This document shows, piece by piece, positions 21,791 through 35,420 of a stretch of DNA of 64,000 nt. The notes beneath the pieces are model-generated. The model did not search any database. It was given only the letters and a program-made list of their open reading frames with translations, and had not been told where the DNA came from. The translations under genes were made by a program, and so were the position numbers. The stretch comes from Watersipora subatra (lineage: Eukaryota; Bryozoa; Gymnolaemata; Cheilostomatida; Watersiporidae): the NCBI RefSeq assembly GCF_963576615.1, contig NC_088715.1, positions 59,741,802 to 59,805,801 on the forward strand, in the 5' to 3' direction. Positions within the stretch are counted from its first letter, which is position 1; each line of letters begins with the position of its first letter.

Positions 21791-23728
21791 TTGCAGCAGT
21801 ACTTTTTTTTCCTGCAAAGATTCTGGTCAGCTCATTGAAGATACATACAACTCTAAACAAATTTAGTTTAAAAGCAGTTGTTTTCACATAAGCATTGTTT
21901 TAGCAGGGTTTCAACCATAATTATATAAACATGCTCATTTAAATACTAAATCTTTTGGCAAATATAAATCAATTTATGTAACTAGTATAAGCATTTCTTA
22001 CCAGATGTCACTGAAATAATCACAAGAGTTCAAACTCATTTGCACACTAAAAGTTTAGTTGGGTAGCCTTGCGCTTTTGCTAAAACATTGGCTCTGATAA
22101 TTAATTTTGCTACACAATTATTACTTAATAAGTGAAAAAACAAAATGAAACTATAAATTACATCTGTTGACAGCTGTTCTTATTGCAAGTAGTATTTGGC
22201 ACACCAACTTTGGTACAAAATTTCTACCTCGGGATTAGAATAAAGATTCTATTGAGTTCGGTTACAGCTACTGCACAGTTTTTAATTTAATCCAAAGCTA
22301 TGACACAGTTAATGAATTTTTAACTTTGCTGTGATATAATTTGATTCAAGCTACGATTCAAGCTCTGATTCAAAGATTCAAAAAATGTCAATTAGTTACA
22401 TATTGTGACTTTTTACTGAAAATTAACATAAATATGATCTGTGCAATAAAAACTTTAAAATATGGACAGCAGGAAGATCAGGTAAGAAGAAAAAAAATTC
22501 AAATTATAATTTTTCTAACAGAACTCAAAATAAATTTGTGATAAAAATCATTAGGTGAGGAAAGTAGAGATATAATTAGTTGACATGGATTAATTTTAGG
22601 TATCTATTTACACCTGTGAAGTTACTTTTAGTAGGGAATGTTTCTGAAATCCACAATTTTTGTAGTTTATACAAGTTTTTCAAAATAAATATAAGTTAGG
22701 ATGTAAATTTTGGCTCTGAAAATCACATATGTAACTAAATTATTTAACCAGGTAATAGTAGTAGCACCGACTTAATAACTTTTGGCCTGCTCTGATAATT
22801 GAATTATCTTTTTATAAATTTAGGAAACAAATTCTATCAAAGTTGGTACATACTGTATTTACTGTAAAAAAATTTCCGTTGAATAAGCTACAACTAATAT
22901 GCAGCTTTCAATCTAAACCAAAGTAATGATGTAGTGAATGAACTCCTGATTGTTTTCTGATATTATTGTATTCAAACAATCAGTAGAAATGTGAGCATGT
23001 CAGAGCTTATGACACATTAGCATGGCATCATTGCTAGAAAATGGAAGACTTTTTGATAATTATTAGGCTATTTTTAGTTAATAAAAGCTCCTACTACAGG
23101 GTATCATTATGAACTAGTCAAACAGACTGAGACAGACTTTTAAGAGTTTTATAAGAAAACTGAAATACAAGTGCAGTGTATATAAGACAGCTGAAATTAT
23201 TTCACCTGAGCTAATGGCAGCCATGAAGTTTTTTTAGTAAACTTAAAGACACTTGTTTACCAACTCTTTGCTTTAATAATGCTTATTTGTCTGAAACATA
23301 TTTGTTCAACATTAACAACTCTTCGTAGTTCTATAGAAGGATCAGAAACGATTGAGTTCTGATTATAGAAACAATTCAATTATTGTGGATATATAAGTTA
23401 GGCAGAATGGTTGTACATGAATAAATACCAACGGGTAGGAATGGTGTGTTTAGGTATGAAAACCTGACAGCGCCGTTTTGCATAAAAAACATGTTATCAG
23501 ATTGCTATTAACATGTTTCTGAGTTATGTGAATGCAGTTCAGAAGTTTCAATGGCTGCGCAATTAATTTTTTTCAACTTTTCACTTTTACATATTCATTT
23601 AACTTGCAAATGCTCACTTAACTCCTCTTCAAGCTAAGATAATTTTATTTAGCTATTTTACCAGTAAACACCTCATAGAGCTCTAAATTAGAGCTTTTTG
23701 TCTTTCAAATATTTCAACTTTTAAAACT

Positions 23729-23942
23729 ATGGCCTTACAACCAATAATAAATTATTAATCAGTGGCTGAGCCAAAAGGTAGTTGGTCTGCTACAAATTGG
23801 TTGAAAAAACATGATGAAGCATTCAGTACACTATGCAGTGTGCTGTCCCCTGGGAATTGGCAAAGCACCGCTTACGGCAGTGCCAGTAATATTCCTAAAA
23901 GAACTAGGAACCTGAATAAATCATTTGCATGTTAGGAAAAAG
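23729..23942 (+). pseudogene. Type-2 cassette, first exon-like segment, unit II
   Basis: Starts ATGGCCTTACAACC. A TAA follows after nine codons, then the same frame stays open for about 55 codons through KKHDEAFSTLCSVL before a stop ahead of the donor-like 'aaaaag|gtatg'. Aligned with the other cassettes over the 'gatgaagcattcagt' block. Read as a dead copy. Confidence 0.45.
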
Positions 23943-24426
23943 GTATGTATAGAGTTTGCTTATGAGCTAGAATCAGTTCTGTTTTTACTAGTTTCATTTA
24001 TATATGAATGACACAATACAATACAATTAAGGGTTTGTATGATATATCATAATTTAAATTATTTCTATTTTATTAGTGTATTTAAGTGCTTGCAGCATCA
24101 ACTTTGCTATGTTTGTTTTTCAAACTTTTTTGTTATTTGCAGTTATAGTCACCCACCAGAATATCTCAATTTCCTATTTTATTGTACAGTATTTCGTATT
24201 TGTTTTTATTGAAACATGTAATGGCTTTTGACACAGACCTCATTTCTACAAACTATCTGACATCGTGTTGAAATACTTGTGTATGCAAACTTGGCACCTC
24301 TTACTAGCAGATGAGCTACAATTACCATTGCATTATATTGTATCAGTTTATATAGAAACAACTTGTCTACTTACGCAAACTTGGAAATCTTTAAGACTTT
24401 TTGATGACTACTTTGACTTGTTTCAG

Positions 24427-24510
24427 ATCATGTGACCATTCATCGTAACAAATGTCTGAAAAGCACACAGGAGCCAAGTTGAGTTCAACCAAAAGAAAAG
24501 ATCGAGAAAG
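24427..24510 (+). pseudogene. Type-2 cassette, second exon-like segment, unit II
   Basis: Follows acceptor-like 'gacttgtttcag'. In the expected phase it reads DHVTIHRNKCLKSTQEPS and then a stop, parallel to DPVTIPCNE in unit I and DPVTIPYNK in unit III. Confidence 0.35.
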
Positions 24511-24999
24511 AGTATTAAGTTGTTGCCTTCATATAATAAGAATACCATCCTCTCAATGTTATGCTCATTTTTGATATTTGCTATTTTTATTATGATTACC
24601 TTGTATAGACACAACATAAAGTTCAATTGTGTTTTATTATATATTTTTGGCACATATGTGTGTACATCTTGCACCAAGTATGATAGCCATTGTGGTTTCT
24701 TGAGCAGTTGTTCTTTGCTTCATTATTTATTTTAAAGTATTTATCAAGAAGATATTTGCTTCCTATGGCATATTTTGCGAGCCCTTCCTGTTAGCTGATA
24801 GTGGAAACAAAAACTATTTGTTTACGCTAACTGCTCCGAATATCCTGATTTTTATATAAACATATCTTACATAGCTAGCTGCACCTATTAAAACCTATCA
24901 AATGTCACATATTTACTTACTTGTATTTCACTTCTGGTCAGTATGTTTACCTAAAGATGTTTTTTTATTTCAATAAAACAAATATGACTTTTTCCAAGC

Positions 25000-25340
25000 T
25001 TCTGCTGAAGTCTCTGATCCAATGGATACTCTCAACCAACTGTCCACTAGACTATACTCAACACCATTCGTAAGCAAGCAGTCGGAAAGCTCGATTTAGT
25101 ATAGTTCAGTTTTGTTTTTAGAGTTGTCAACTTCTTTTGGCTGGCTGTGTCACAAAACATAGTTACTAGAAAAAATTATTTCATATTGTAATAAATATAT
25201 TTATTTGTTTTCCTGAAGTAATAATAATCGTCAAGTGACTTAAGCCACATATTGCTTTGCAGTGCATAAAACATAAGATACCAAACCTCTCGAGCTTTCT
25301 AGCTGTTTCATAGAATCACAAGAGTGTCATTGTCTATCAC
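25000..25340. repeat. D segment, first copy in unit II
   Basis: Shares 'actctcaaccaactgtccactaaac' and the following 300 bases with 35.04-35.40 kb, and more weakly with 15.37-15.70 and 25.71-26.05 kb. Unit II therefore holds two D segments. This one does not keep the open frame. Confidence 0.65.
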
Positions 25341-25588
25341 CTACTAAATCCAGTTTACCAATGCAAAATCAACTCAGCACAGATTGCGTAAATTATGAAG
25401 GCTCACATATTTGACCTTTCATCACATATTTTTTTATCAAGAATTGAACTGCTATCCTTTGAATAAAGCTATAATGCAAATATCTCACTCAATTAGCAAA
25501 GGAATTTTCCTAAAGGTGCATACGTATGTACATGCCCCAACACAGGAAAAACATCTGAGTAGCTTTTACTAAAAGAATAGCATTTAGC

Positions 25589-25660
25589 TTGACTTAAATG
25601 TTGACTTAAATGTTGACTTAAATGTTGACTTAAATGTTGACTTAAATGTTGACTTAAATG
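25589..25660. repeat. 12-base minisatellite, six perfect copies
   Basis: The unit 'ttgacttaaatg' is repeated six times without interruption or mismatch between the two D segments of unit II. It is absent from the other units, so it is a recent expansion. Confidence 0.95.
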
Positions 25661-25786
25661 TTTTCATAAACAAAATCAATGACTTCTCTCAAGCTTCTGC
25701 TCAAATCTCCAGACCTAACAGATACTCTCAACCGGTGGTCAACTAAACTTTTGTTCATCTGTAAACCAGCAGTCAAACAATCTGAT

Positions 25787-26017
25787 TTAACATAGTTTGG
25801 TTTTACTAACAACTTTAGTAGTAGAGTAAACAAATACTAACAAAAATAATTTTGCATTCTGAGTTGTCATTCTTTTTTTACTGGGGCAAACGAAATAATG
25901 ACCAAGCATAATACTGTTGTTGTTGTTGAATTGCTCAAATAAATATTTTAACTTGTTTGGCAGAGCCCATAATAAGTACCATTTGCTCAAATATGTAACT
26001 ATGTGCGTGAAACACAA
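25787..26017 (-). other. Open frame in D segment, unit II (76 codons)
   Basis: Paralogue of 15449-15682. It keeps the shared core LLWALPNKLKYLF and the ending STTKVVSKTKL. Relative to unit I it has two extra Asn codons in a (gtt)n stretch and one extra Arg codon, leaving the frame intact. No recognised domain, and no splice or promoter evidence. Confidence 0.3.
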
Positions 26018-28779
26018 GGTTCTATGCGATTCAAGTTTTCGGGCAGTTTTATAGGCTCAATATTTTATTATCCACCACTGACCAAATACATTTTACCGAA
26101 CTTAACCCAGCAAGAAATGGATAAATCACAAGAGCTTAAACTTCACCACTCTGGGCGGTAAAGTTTAAAATACTTTATGAGTATGCTGGCTTTTAATCAG
26201 TATAACTGAGAGATACCGGTTTTTAATGTAGTTTATTTAAACAATCATTTTAAACTGCATAGCCAAAATGATAGACAACTAATACAGCACTGTTAAGTTG
26301 AGAATGGCTTGTTCAAAGAAAATGATTTTTAACCAGCTGTCTGCAGTTTGTTGGTATTTTTGCGACAACACTGTTAAATCTCAAAAGTTCATTGAATACT
26401 TTCTGTAGTTAATATACCAAGCTATTGTATTGTTGGCTGGTTACTATTTTATAGCTTCAGCTTCTACTCTCCAAATAAACCTGAGCTTTTATACACTACT
26501 CAAACATTAACAATACAGAAATACTACTCGGTTGTTTGACTATATAAATTAGCACTCAATAGTAAAAATCTGAAAGCTTCCTTTTGAATAAATATTAGAT
26601 TTAAATTGATTGAAATGGAGTTTTACATTGGAAAAGTTAAAATGATTGATGGAAGAGATCTAGTTACGATATGATCTGTCCAATAATTTGCTAACTTAGA
26701 AATCAAATTTTATGGAGGAGACATGCATTGAATGGTGTCTTGAAGAAAGTTAGGCAATGAACAAATAAAAGTTGCGGTGATAGTCATGACTGAAAAAACT
26801 CATTATTATGACTTAGAACTCATTATTTAAAAAGTTAGTGCCAATGCACTGCTTTAAAATGTGGTAATGCTAGATGAACTTTAACATCATATGGATTGAT
26901 TAAAATAAACATAGACAGAGATTTTTTAAGCAAAACAAGTTATTTTTATGATGACTTCTGACAATTCTTCAGGAAAAGTACACAAACAAAAAATTTAAAA
27001 TTGAAATTGAGTTAAATTATTTTACACCCATCTAATGTAAATCAATGCACTTTATCTGTTTTTCTGGAAGTGAAATGTATTGCAGAGGAAAGAAAGAGAT
27101 AATAACGAAGGGAGTTTATGAGGGCAGTGAGAAGCTAACCTTGAAATATTTAAAGCAGCGTTTTAAAGTTGATTGCATTCTACATTAGTTTCGTCAACTT
27201 GTTAACTTTATAGAGTAAGACCTGCTATATGAAATTTTAAAATAAATTTTAAAATTTTATTATATACCTCTAATGTAATTCAAAATATATATTTAAGTTT
27301 TAGATATACACAGGTAATTGCTAAGGAGATGGGAAGTGCAGCGTGAAAAAGCTCTTAAAATCCTAAAACACATTATTTGAAGTTGAATACATGCATATCT
27401 GATGTCCGCTTCATTTTTATCTACTTTATACAGTGAAACTTACTGTAATCAAGAAGATAAAGTTCAAAGAAGGTCATTTAACTTGTCCCATGAACAAAAG
27501 CTTATTTTTCAGCTAGGGAAATTGTAGCTAAACTATACATTTGTTTAGCTTATACTTTTTCAAAAATAATTATCTCTTAAAAATCTCTGAAATAAATTAT
27601 TTCAACAGTTTATACAAATTTTTTTACAAGTAACATTCAATTGATAATAATTTTAGTTTTGTTAATTTTTGTTTGAAAAATCAAATTTGTAACACAATCT
27701 TAAAGTGCGTGATTCATAAAGAATTAGGAATTCACTTTTTGTGGTACTTGATTTAAATTTGTAACAAAATTATTAATAATTTTAGTAAGGATATTATTCA
27801 CCTATTGAAAAAAAATCAATTGTTTCAGCCACAACCTCACAGAATCAGTTTCTAACTGAAGCAATAATACAATGAATGAACTGCTGATTGCGTTTTGATA
27901 GCAATTTGGCTAAAGATAATTTTACTGAAATGTTTAAAATGATTATGATAACAATGTCAAGCTAAGACTATGATTATGTTATCAGTAAAAACTAGCTTTA
28001 ATTTGATGTGATTTTTGTTTTTTTAGTGTTACCCAGTCTAAAACTATGATAGTTTGAATGGCATCCTTGTTTGGAAAGCTCAGATTTGAGTGAAAAAACA
28101 AAGAGGATGTCTACAGTTGCACTTTAGTTGGGACAGTGTAAGGTTGTAAAGACATGATTTACTTATTAAAATGAAAACTTAGTTGTTTCCGCCAAAACCT
28201 CACAGACTCATTTTCTAACCAAGGCTATAATACAGTAAACTAGCTCCTGATGGTTACAATTTCATTTTGGCTCAAAAAAACTTTACTAAAGCAGTTCAAA
28301 TGAACATGGTATCAATATCAAGCTAAGACTATGATTATGATATCAATTAAAGCTTGTTTGAAATTTGATGTGATTTTTGGCTTTTTAATGTTACCCAGTC
28401 TACAAATACAATACAAATAAAAATACAAATACGAAGACAAATACAAATATGATATCTTAAGGGGCCATTTAGTTAGGACGTCGATCGATCATAGATGAGT
28501 AACACTGCAACTTGAACACAATAGCTGATATCAATTAAAAAAGATACAAACAGCCATCTATTGACAGCATTTCAGTGAGTAACTTTTTTTGTTTTTGAGC
28601 GTTTTAACCGTGATCTAGTTTTTTTCGATTTTTATCATGAAACACTTCGGCAGTCAGATTACTTAAAGTATCCAACTTAATCACAAATAATAAAAAAACA
28701 CCAACGCTTTTCAATATAATCTATTAAAATGTTGTTTAACTTTATCTTTAAAATATCTGTAAGAATATTGACTTGTTGC

Positions 28780-29560
28780 GAATTATGAGACACTACTGCG
28801 ACATTATTTTACACTATAAAAGATGGAGGAGTCTTTGTAAATGATCAACGTATTAGTTTTGTTAACGAAAGCTCCATCTGCAGAGTATCACAATGAACTA
28901 ATTAAACATACAGAGACAGACATTCTTATATTCATGTGAGAAAAAAACAAACACGTACAGATTACAAAAATTGGGAGTGTATATAAAACAGCTAAAATTA
29001 TTGTACATAAGCAAATACCGACACTGAAGTATGTTTAGCAAAACTTACCATCACGTAAGAAGGCTATTCTACATATTACTAGGTAATAGTGGGTTACACC
29101 GATTTACATTGCAAATTTGAATGGCTAGGCGGTTGAATTTGTTTCATCTTTGCTGTTTTATACTTCTACTAGCATATACATGTAGCTGCTGATTCAATTT
29201 TATATAATTTTGATGGGTCTTTGAAAAAGTTTCGTTATTGAAAGCTTTTTCTGGAGAGTATCACAATTAGCTAGTTAGACAGACAGGAACAGACATTCTT
29301 ATAGTCATGTAGGAAAATAAGAAATACGAATAGATAACAAAAATTAGGGAGTATATATATATAAAACAGCTAAAATTATTGTACATAAGCAAATACCGAT
29401 ACTGAAGTATGTTTAGCAAAATTGACCATCATATGATAAGGCTATTTTACATATTACTGGATAATAGTGAGTTTCACCGATTTACATTACAAATTTGAAT
29501 GGGTAAGTGGTTTAATTTATTTCATCTTTGCTTCTCTACGCGTTTGCTAGCATATAACTG
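28780..29560. repeat. Internal direct duplication inside type-1 segment, unit II
   Basis: Counterpart of 17440-18240. Two ~350-base copies share 'gtatgtttagcaaaa' and 'gatttacatt(a/g)caaatttgaatgg'. A third related stretch exists once in unit III (35.97-36.23 kb). Confidence 0.7.
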
Positions 29561-29681
29561 TTGATTTAAAATCGTTTTAAAATAAAACTGAATGCAGCTA
29601 ACTATTTTAACCATAAGCACGCTTTAATTCTCAAAGTTTAAGCTTTTTGTTTTTCCCATGTTCACCCAAAGCCCTAAAATT

Positions 29682-29892
29682 ATGGCTTTCCAGTTATCAA
29701 CCAATTATGTACTAACAGCTAAACAACAAGCGTGCCTCCTACTACGTGTATAAACACAACGACAAAGGAAGGATGAAGCATTCAGTGCACTGAACAGTGT
29801 GCTGTTTCCTTGGAATGGCAAAGCTTCATTTACAGCTGGTCTGATTAATATTCTAGGCAGATATGGCATTGGATACAATCACCTTTCTAAAG
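29682..29892 (+). pseudogene. Type-1 cassette, first exon-like segment, unit II (best preserved)
   Basis: ATGGCTTTCCAGTTATC through donor-like 'tctaaag|gtacctg', 211 bases. Only one in-frame stop (a TAA after LLLRV) interrupts about 70 codons. The frame reads MAFQLSTNYVLTAKQQACLL, then DEAFSALNSVLFPWNGKASF and TAGLINILGRYGIGYNHLSK. The second part aligns residue by residue with units I and III. A pyrimidine-rich tract with 'acccaaag' lies upstream. Probably the 5' coding exon of an extinct or diverged small gene; family unrecognised. Confidence 0.5.
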
Positions 29893-30445
29893 GTACCTGT
29901 ATGCACAATTGATTTGCTAGCTATGTTTGGTGTTTGATCTGCTAGTATAATTTTAGTTAAATTAATTATAGATATATTTTTATATATCTATAATATATAT
30001 AATATTTATACTTTTTACATATCTTATTGCACATATATTTTAACAATTAGTTCATTTTAACATTAGAAGCTCGATGCAATTTTAAAGTCTGCAATTACAC
30101 TAACTACATACTATAGAACATTTTGTTTGTAGATGTAACACTATGATATGAAACATGTAAGAACTGTGCTGATTATCTCCTATGAACTAGCATCTGTGTT
30201 GGTAATTATTTAAGATTGGCTGGCATGTGTTATTTTCATTTTCAGTGAATCAGAAAGTAACAGGTTCTGACACTTATCTCATTTGTGTACCACGTAACAC
30301 TGTATGCATATAATAGCATATATTACTAGCAGGCAAACTAAATCTACTATTTTTTTAAGTTGAATCAACTGATGTGAAAAATTGTATATCTAAATAACAC
30401 TTTTAAAGTCTTAGATTTGGTCACTTACTGTCTTCATTGTTTCAG

Positions 30446-30540
30446 GTCAGTGACATTCCTTGTAAGAAATCAACGTGTCATGCAGAAAGAAAGAACAAAC
30501 ACGAAACAAAAAGATGAAAGATGAAAGAACTAAAAAGATT
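30446..30540 (+). pseudogene. Type-1 cassette, second exon-like segment, unit II
   Basis: Follows 'cattgtttcag'. Nearly identical to 19374-19465 in unit I (gtgacattcct(c/t)gtaagaaatca(g/a)cgtgtcatgcag). Confidence 0.35.
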
Positions 30541-32547
30541 ATAAATATTTCCCTGAATTTATTGACATAATTTTTAATCTTCCACTGATATCATTTGACT
30601 TCTTTGACTAGTAGTCTCTTATCTAGAACTTATACTAGCCATAAGGGCTGCCATATGTTTCTTGTACATTACTATTTTCCATTTGATTATTATTCTTAAA
30701 AACTCGGTTGATTAGTTCACTCTTACGTTATCATTCACCGTATGTTTCTGCTCCAAAGTTAACGCAAAAATCTGGTTAACGGGCTTCATCAATATTTTGG
30801 CAAAAAGCCAGCAATATATTAACAATAACTTACTGATATCTAACACCAATTGTATTACTCATGTCATTTCCTAGCAAAATTGATTGTGTACATAAGATAT
30901 TGATTTTAATTTACTGTAGGCCTACTATTGTCACTATTATTTGAGCTCGATGTACAGATATTCATGTATCAAGCTGATATTATATAAATAAACCTAAAAT
31001 CAACTTCTTTCTACCAGTTTTTACATAGTAGTAACAGTTGTTGACAGTTTCTGTTTTAATTGGATGGAAAAATACACATGTTATGGCTCAAATCTAAGCT
31101 CAAACATCCCAATCTGAAATTGAGGAAATTAATATAGCTGAAACTATATATAGCTACAATTGTAACCAAAGCTCATGTTAAAGCCATTCACAATCTGATT
31201 GAATAATTTAGTTTAGTTAAAAACTGAATTTTCATTCAAAATAATGTCAGCTTATGCTCAGGCACATTTTGAAAAATTGAAGAAACACATGACCCAACAG
31301 TTTTATAAAATTTATTTGAAACACTGGAAGCAAAAGCTGAAATCTTCTTAAGCTCTGTTTATTCATGATCAGTGAGATTACAAAAAACCAAATGGGTATG
31401 CATTCACTTCTTGCTGCTCAGCTTAGACTCCCTTTAATAGATGTACACATTTTAGCATACCTTGTAGCCATAATAACTCTGTGTATGATTTCAATGCTTG
31501 AATGCAGTCCGAAACAGTTTCGCCTAATATAAACCAGTTTTCTATGTTAATAGTGTTTTAGAATGTTACATCATCGATAGTCATAAGTTGGACTTGGATT
31601 TTCCATTGATATTGATAAAAAGTTTCAACATATTCGTTGAGTTTTAACAAGCAAAAAAGTATTTGGAGTGGTAAATTTTTAAAAATCAAAATCTAACCAA
31701 AATGTTGAATTTTTCAAAGGTTGCAGTAGGTTCTAAATTGAAAAAGCTGACAATGTAACTGAAAAGAACCCGGTGAGCTGTATACAACCATGTGTACATA
31801 AGTTGAATACATCAGTAAACAGATGATGATAACTAATCACGCTTGCTGTATTAAATCGTGCTTGTGATAATAAAGACATGTCCACACCATAAGCTTACAC
31901 TTTGTAGTGTATTTAATTCAAAACGCTTGCTGTTTACATAGTTATATCTAGTGTATTTTAACAAGCTAGTAAAACTCCAAAAAAAGAAAAAACTCTTAAA
32001 GTTGTTTATTTGCACTCAATGTGGTGAGTTATGTGTTCAAAAAATAAATTGATATAGAAACAAAAGCAAACCACAAGAAAAGATTTTTCAAGGTCCAAAG
32101 CAAAAGCAAAGCACAAGACACAATTTTTCAGTCACAAAGACACACTCACAAATGCTTATGCATTGTGAGGGATTCCGCAGTAAAATTACACAGTTATAAA
32201 GAGTAGACAACTTCAAAAATGTAAACTTTAATACAAAAAGAGTAAAAAAATCAACTTATAATTATAAGTTTTCAAAGCATTATAATCATGTTACAACTTT
32301 AGCAATATAAGAGGATTATGATACAATGAAAAAGAAGACTCACTACTAAAATGCATTATTCACATTTTTTGAAATCACCAAAATAAAAACTTTTTTTGAC
32401 GCCAGGAAAAAAAATGACTATCTAATCATGTAATTTTTTGTCATGGCTATTATTTTAAAAGCAAACAACTTATTGAATTTAGTTATAATGTGCTTGTGCA
32501 AGGGTACCCCATTTCCGAATGCAACTGACTCTCTACTACTTTTTTTT

Positions 32548-32850
32548 CTAGTGGGTTTCCAAACGTGCTTCTATGATATCAAGTTTAGCAAATTTTATAA
32601 TAATGCTAAACCTGCATTTTGGCTTATCTTCAACAATTCTGAATTTCACTTCTATAAATAAAAATCTCATTATTATTTATAGAATCAGCAATTTAATTTG
32701 CATTTCATTTTAATAAATAAATAATTAGATTGTTCATTTACAACTCTATATAACTTTAATTCATTTTAAAATACTAACTTACCAGACACTGATGATCGAA
32801 GGAACTTTATGAGAACTTCAAAATTTGGCAGCAGTTTTTTACAAATTGTA
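32548..32850 (-). pseudogene. Coding-like B-segment frame, unit III copy (broken)
   Basis: Paralogue of 12162-12407. The C-terminal stretch KFRIVEDKPKCRFSIIIKFA, then KLDIIEARLETH and a stop, is open for 40 codons. The upstream part carries stops and an AT-rich insertion (about 32660-32750). Confidence 0.3.
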
Positions 32851-33599
32851 TCAAGAAGTTAACATTTCTTTCTCCGCAGTCCTGTCATTTTTTACCTAAA
32901 GGTTGATCAGCTTATTAAAAGTACAAGACTAAATAAATTTAATTCAAATGCAGTTGTTTTCACATGAGCATTGTTTTAACAGGTTTTTAACCAAAAATGT
33001 AATAAACATGTTCATTTAAATGTTAAATCTTTTGGCGGAGATAAATAATTCTATCTTGTAAGTGTAAGTAAGTATTATAACCGTTGCTTGCAAATGTCAC
33101 TCAAATAAGCACAAAGGCTCAAGGTCAATTTTACACTGAAAAGAGAAACAACTTGCTGGGTAGCCTTGCACTTTTGCTAAAACATTCCGCAAAACCAAAC
33201 TATAAGGTAGATCTGTTAACAGCGGTTATTTCTGCCATTAAAATTTGACTAAAATACTTTTGTACAAAATTTCTACCTAATGATTAGATTAAAGATTATG
33301 TTGAGTTTAATTGCAGGTACTGGATAGTTGTCAAGTTATGCCAAAGCAAGACACAGCTAATGAATTCCTAATTATGCTGGGATGTAATTTTATTCAAGCT
33401 AAGGGTATTATTTTTTGCGAACAACTGGTAGAAATGTTAGCTTGTCACAGGTTATGACACATTACTATGACATCATTGCTAAATACTGCATCTTTTGGCG
33501 GATATAAATCAATGTTTTTAGGTAAGTATTAAAAGCACTGCTTGCCAGATGTAACACAGATAATCACAATTTGAGTGACATCTGGCAAAACTGGTCTAC

Positions 33600-33728
33600 T
33601 ATAAATATGTTGGCAAAAAATATGAAGTCACTATACAGTGTGCTGTCTTTTTTAAAATGACAGGGCAGGGCAAGTGAGATTCTTGACAGAGTTGGGAGTC
33701 TGAAACGATCACTTTTATGTTCAGAAGG
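33600..33728 (+). pseudogene. Type-2 cassette, first exon-like segment, unit III (5' truncated)
   Basis: Lacks the ATGGCT start. Sequence joins at about 33,595 from a duplicate of the upstream 'cttttggcgg...cagatgt' region. Retains 'acagtgtgctgtc' and the 3' part ending in 'cagaag|ggtatg'. The frame QGRASEILDRVGSLKRSL parallels unit I ASDFLEGG and the type-1 LIDILGRYG. Decayed. Confidence 0.4.
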
Positions 33729-34185
33729 GTATGTAGAGTTTGTTATTGAGCTAGTCTTAGTGCTGTTTTTATTTGTTTAATTTGTAGATAAATTACACAT
33801 TGCAACAAATGCCAAGTTGGATATAAACAAAGCGACAATTTGGTTTTGTTCAGTTTTATATGTAATTACGCTTCTTTTTCTAAAATTTTGGTTACGTGCA
33901 GCCGTAGTAAGCCACCAAAATGTTTTAATTCAATATTTTATTGTGCAGGATTATCATATTTAATTTGCTTATTGATAAAATTAGCGTCTTTTGACACCGA
34001 CCTTATTTCTACACATTATCCGGCGTTGTATGCATATTTGTGTATGCACACTTAGCATCTCTTACTAACAGAAGAACTACATCTAGCATTGTATTGAATT
34101 GTATCATATGACATAAGCACGGCCAATCTACTTTAATGAGCTGGGTAATCTGAAAATTTCTTAAGACTGCTTTGCATTGTTTCAG

Positions 34186-34275
34186 ATCCTGTGACCATTC
34201 CATATAACAAGTCTTTAAAAAGCCAAAAACAGGAATCAAGTGAAGTTCAACCAAAAGCGATAGCCACAATACTGC
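34186..34275 (+). pseudogene. Type-2 cassette, second exon-like segment, unit III
   Basis: Follows 'gcattgtttcag'. In the expected phase it reads DPVTIPYNKSLKSQKQESSE and stays open about 40 codons, the longest of the three type-2 copies. Confidence 0.35.
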
Positions 34276-35034
34276 ATTACGCTGATGTCTTCAGTTAATT
34301 GGATTACCATATCTACAATGGTACAGACTCATTTCTGACATTTGCTATTTTTAAAATGGTATACCTTGTATAGCCACAACGTGAAGTTTGATTGTGTTTT
34401 ATTAGATATGTTTGGCACAAATGCATGTACTTCTTGCAGAGAACATGAGAGCCACTGCACTTTCTTGAGCAATACTTCTTCGCCTCATTATTTGTCTTTC
34501 AAGTTTTTATCATGAAGCTACTTGCTTTCCATAGCAACCTTCAAAAGCCATTCATATTAGCTGATTGTGGATGTGACGATTATCTGATTGTGCTTAACTT
34601 CTCTGAAGATGGTTGTTTTCAAATAAACATATGTTACATAGCTAGTTCCACCTAATAAAACTTACTGATAATGCCTTATTTGTACTTGCAAGCCCTTCAC
34701 TTCTGGTGAGCACTTCACATTAAAGATGTTTTTTTATTTTAATATTGTATGTACATGTAAAATGTATACTATTATCGACATATTCAAACTTTCATCACAT
34801 TTTTGCTGATCCAGCATTAAATGCTAACTGTTTGAATAAATCTATAATGGAAAATTAAGAGAAATGTTAAGGAAAAACTTGCAAACAAGCATGTCATCAT
34901 GCATGCACACATGCCCGCAGACACACATGAGACAAGTCTAAATAACTTAGCTTATAAAGTAGCATTTAGCTTATAACACAAATGATCACTTATAACTAAA
35001 GTTTGACTTTTTCCAAGGTTCCGATCAAATTGAT

Positions 35035-35420
35035 GATCCAACAGATACTCTCAACCAACTGTCCACTAAACTACAGCTAACACCGTGCGTAAACGAACAG
35101 TCAAAAAGCTTTTTTTCCACAAGTGAGTTTTACTAATAACTTTAGTAGTCAACTGAAATGCATACTAAAAAATTAATCTAGAATTTAAAGTTGCCATCCT
35201 CTTTTGACTTGCTGTGTCAAAAACATAATGTCTGGAAAAAAAGTTAATGTTTCAATAAACATTATTACTTGTTTTGTAGAGCTCATAATAAACACCGCGT
35301 GATTAGATCTGCATATTGCTTAGCTATGCATAATTACTGTGCGTAAAACACAAGGTTGAAAAAATTCGAGCCTTCTAGCCATTTATCAGGCTCAAAAGTA
35401 TTTCATTGTCATTCTACCTT
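35035..35420. repeat. D segment, unit III
   Basis: Closest to the first D copy of unit II ('gctgtgtcaaaaacata', 'ctgcatattgcttagc'). The LLWALPNKLKYLF frame is not maintained. Confidence 0.6.

Larger units (their letters stand above)
19745..30824. repeat. Segmental duplication array, unit II (longest copy)
   Basis: Starts with the same marker (about 19749-19800) and contains all segments in order: A (19.75-20.9 kb), B (21.0-22.0), type-2 cassette (23.7-24.5), D twice (25.0-25.3 and 25.7-26.05), E (26.5-27.8) and type-1 cassette (28.4-30.6). At about 11 kb it is the best model for the ancestral unit. The next unit starts at about 30829. Confidence 0.8.

Noticed and set aside
25589..25660. Short regular repeats considered as a CRISPR-like array
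   Set aside because: The 12-base units are contiguous with no spacers and the genome is eukaryotic; it is a minisatellite.
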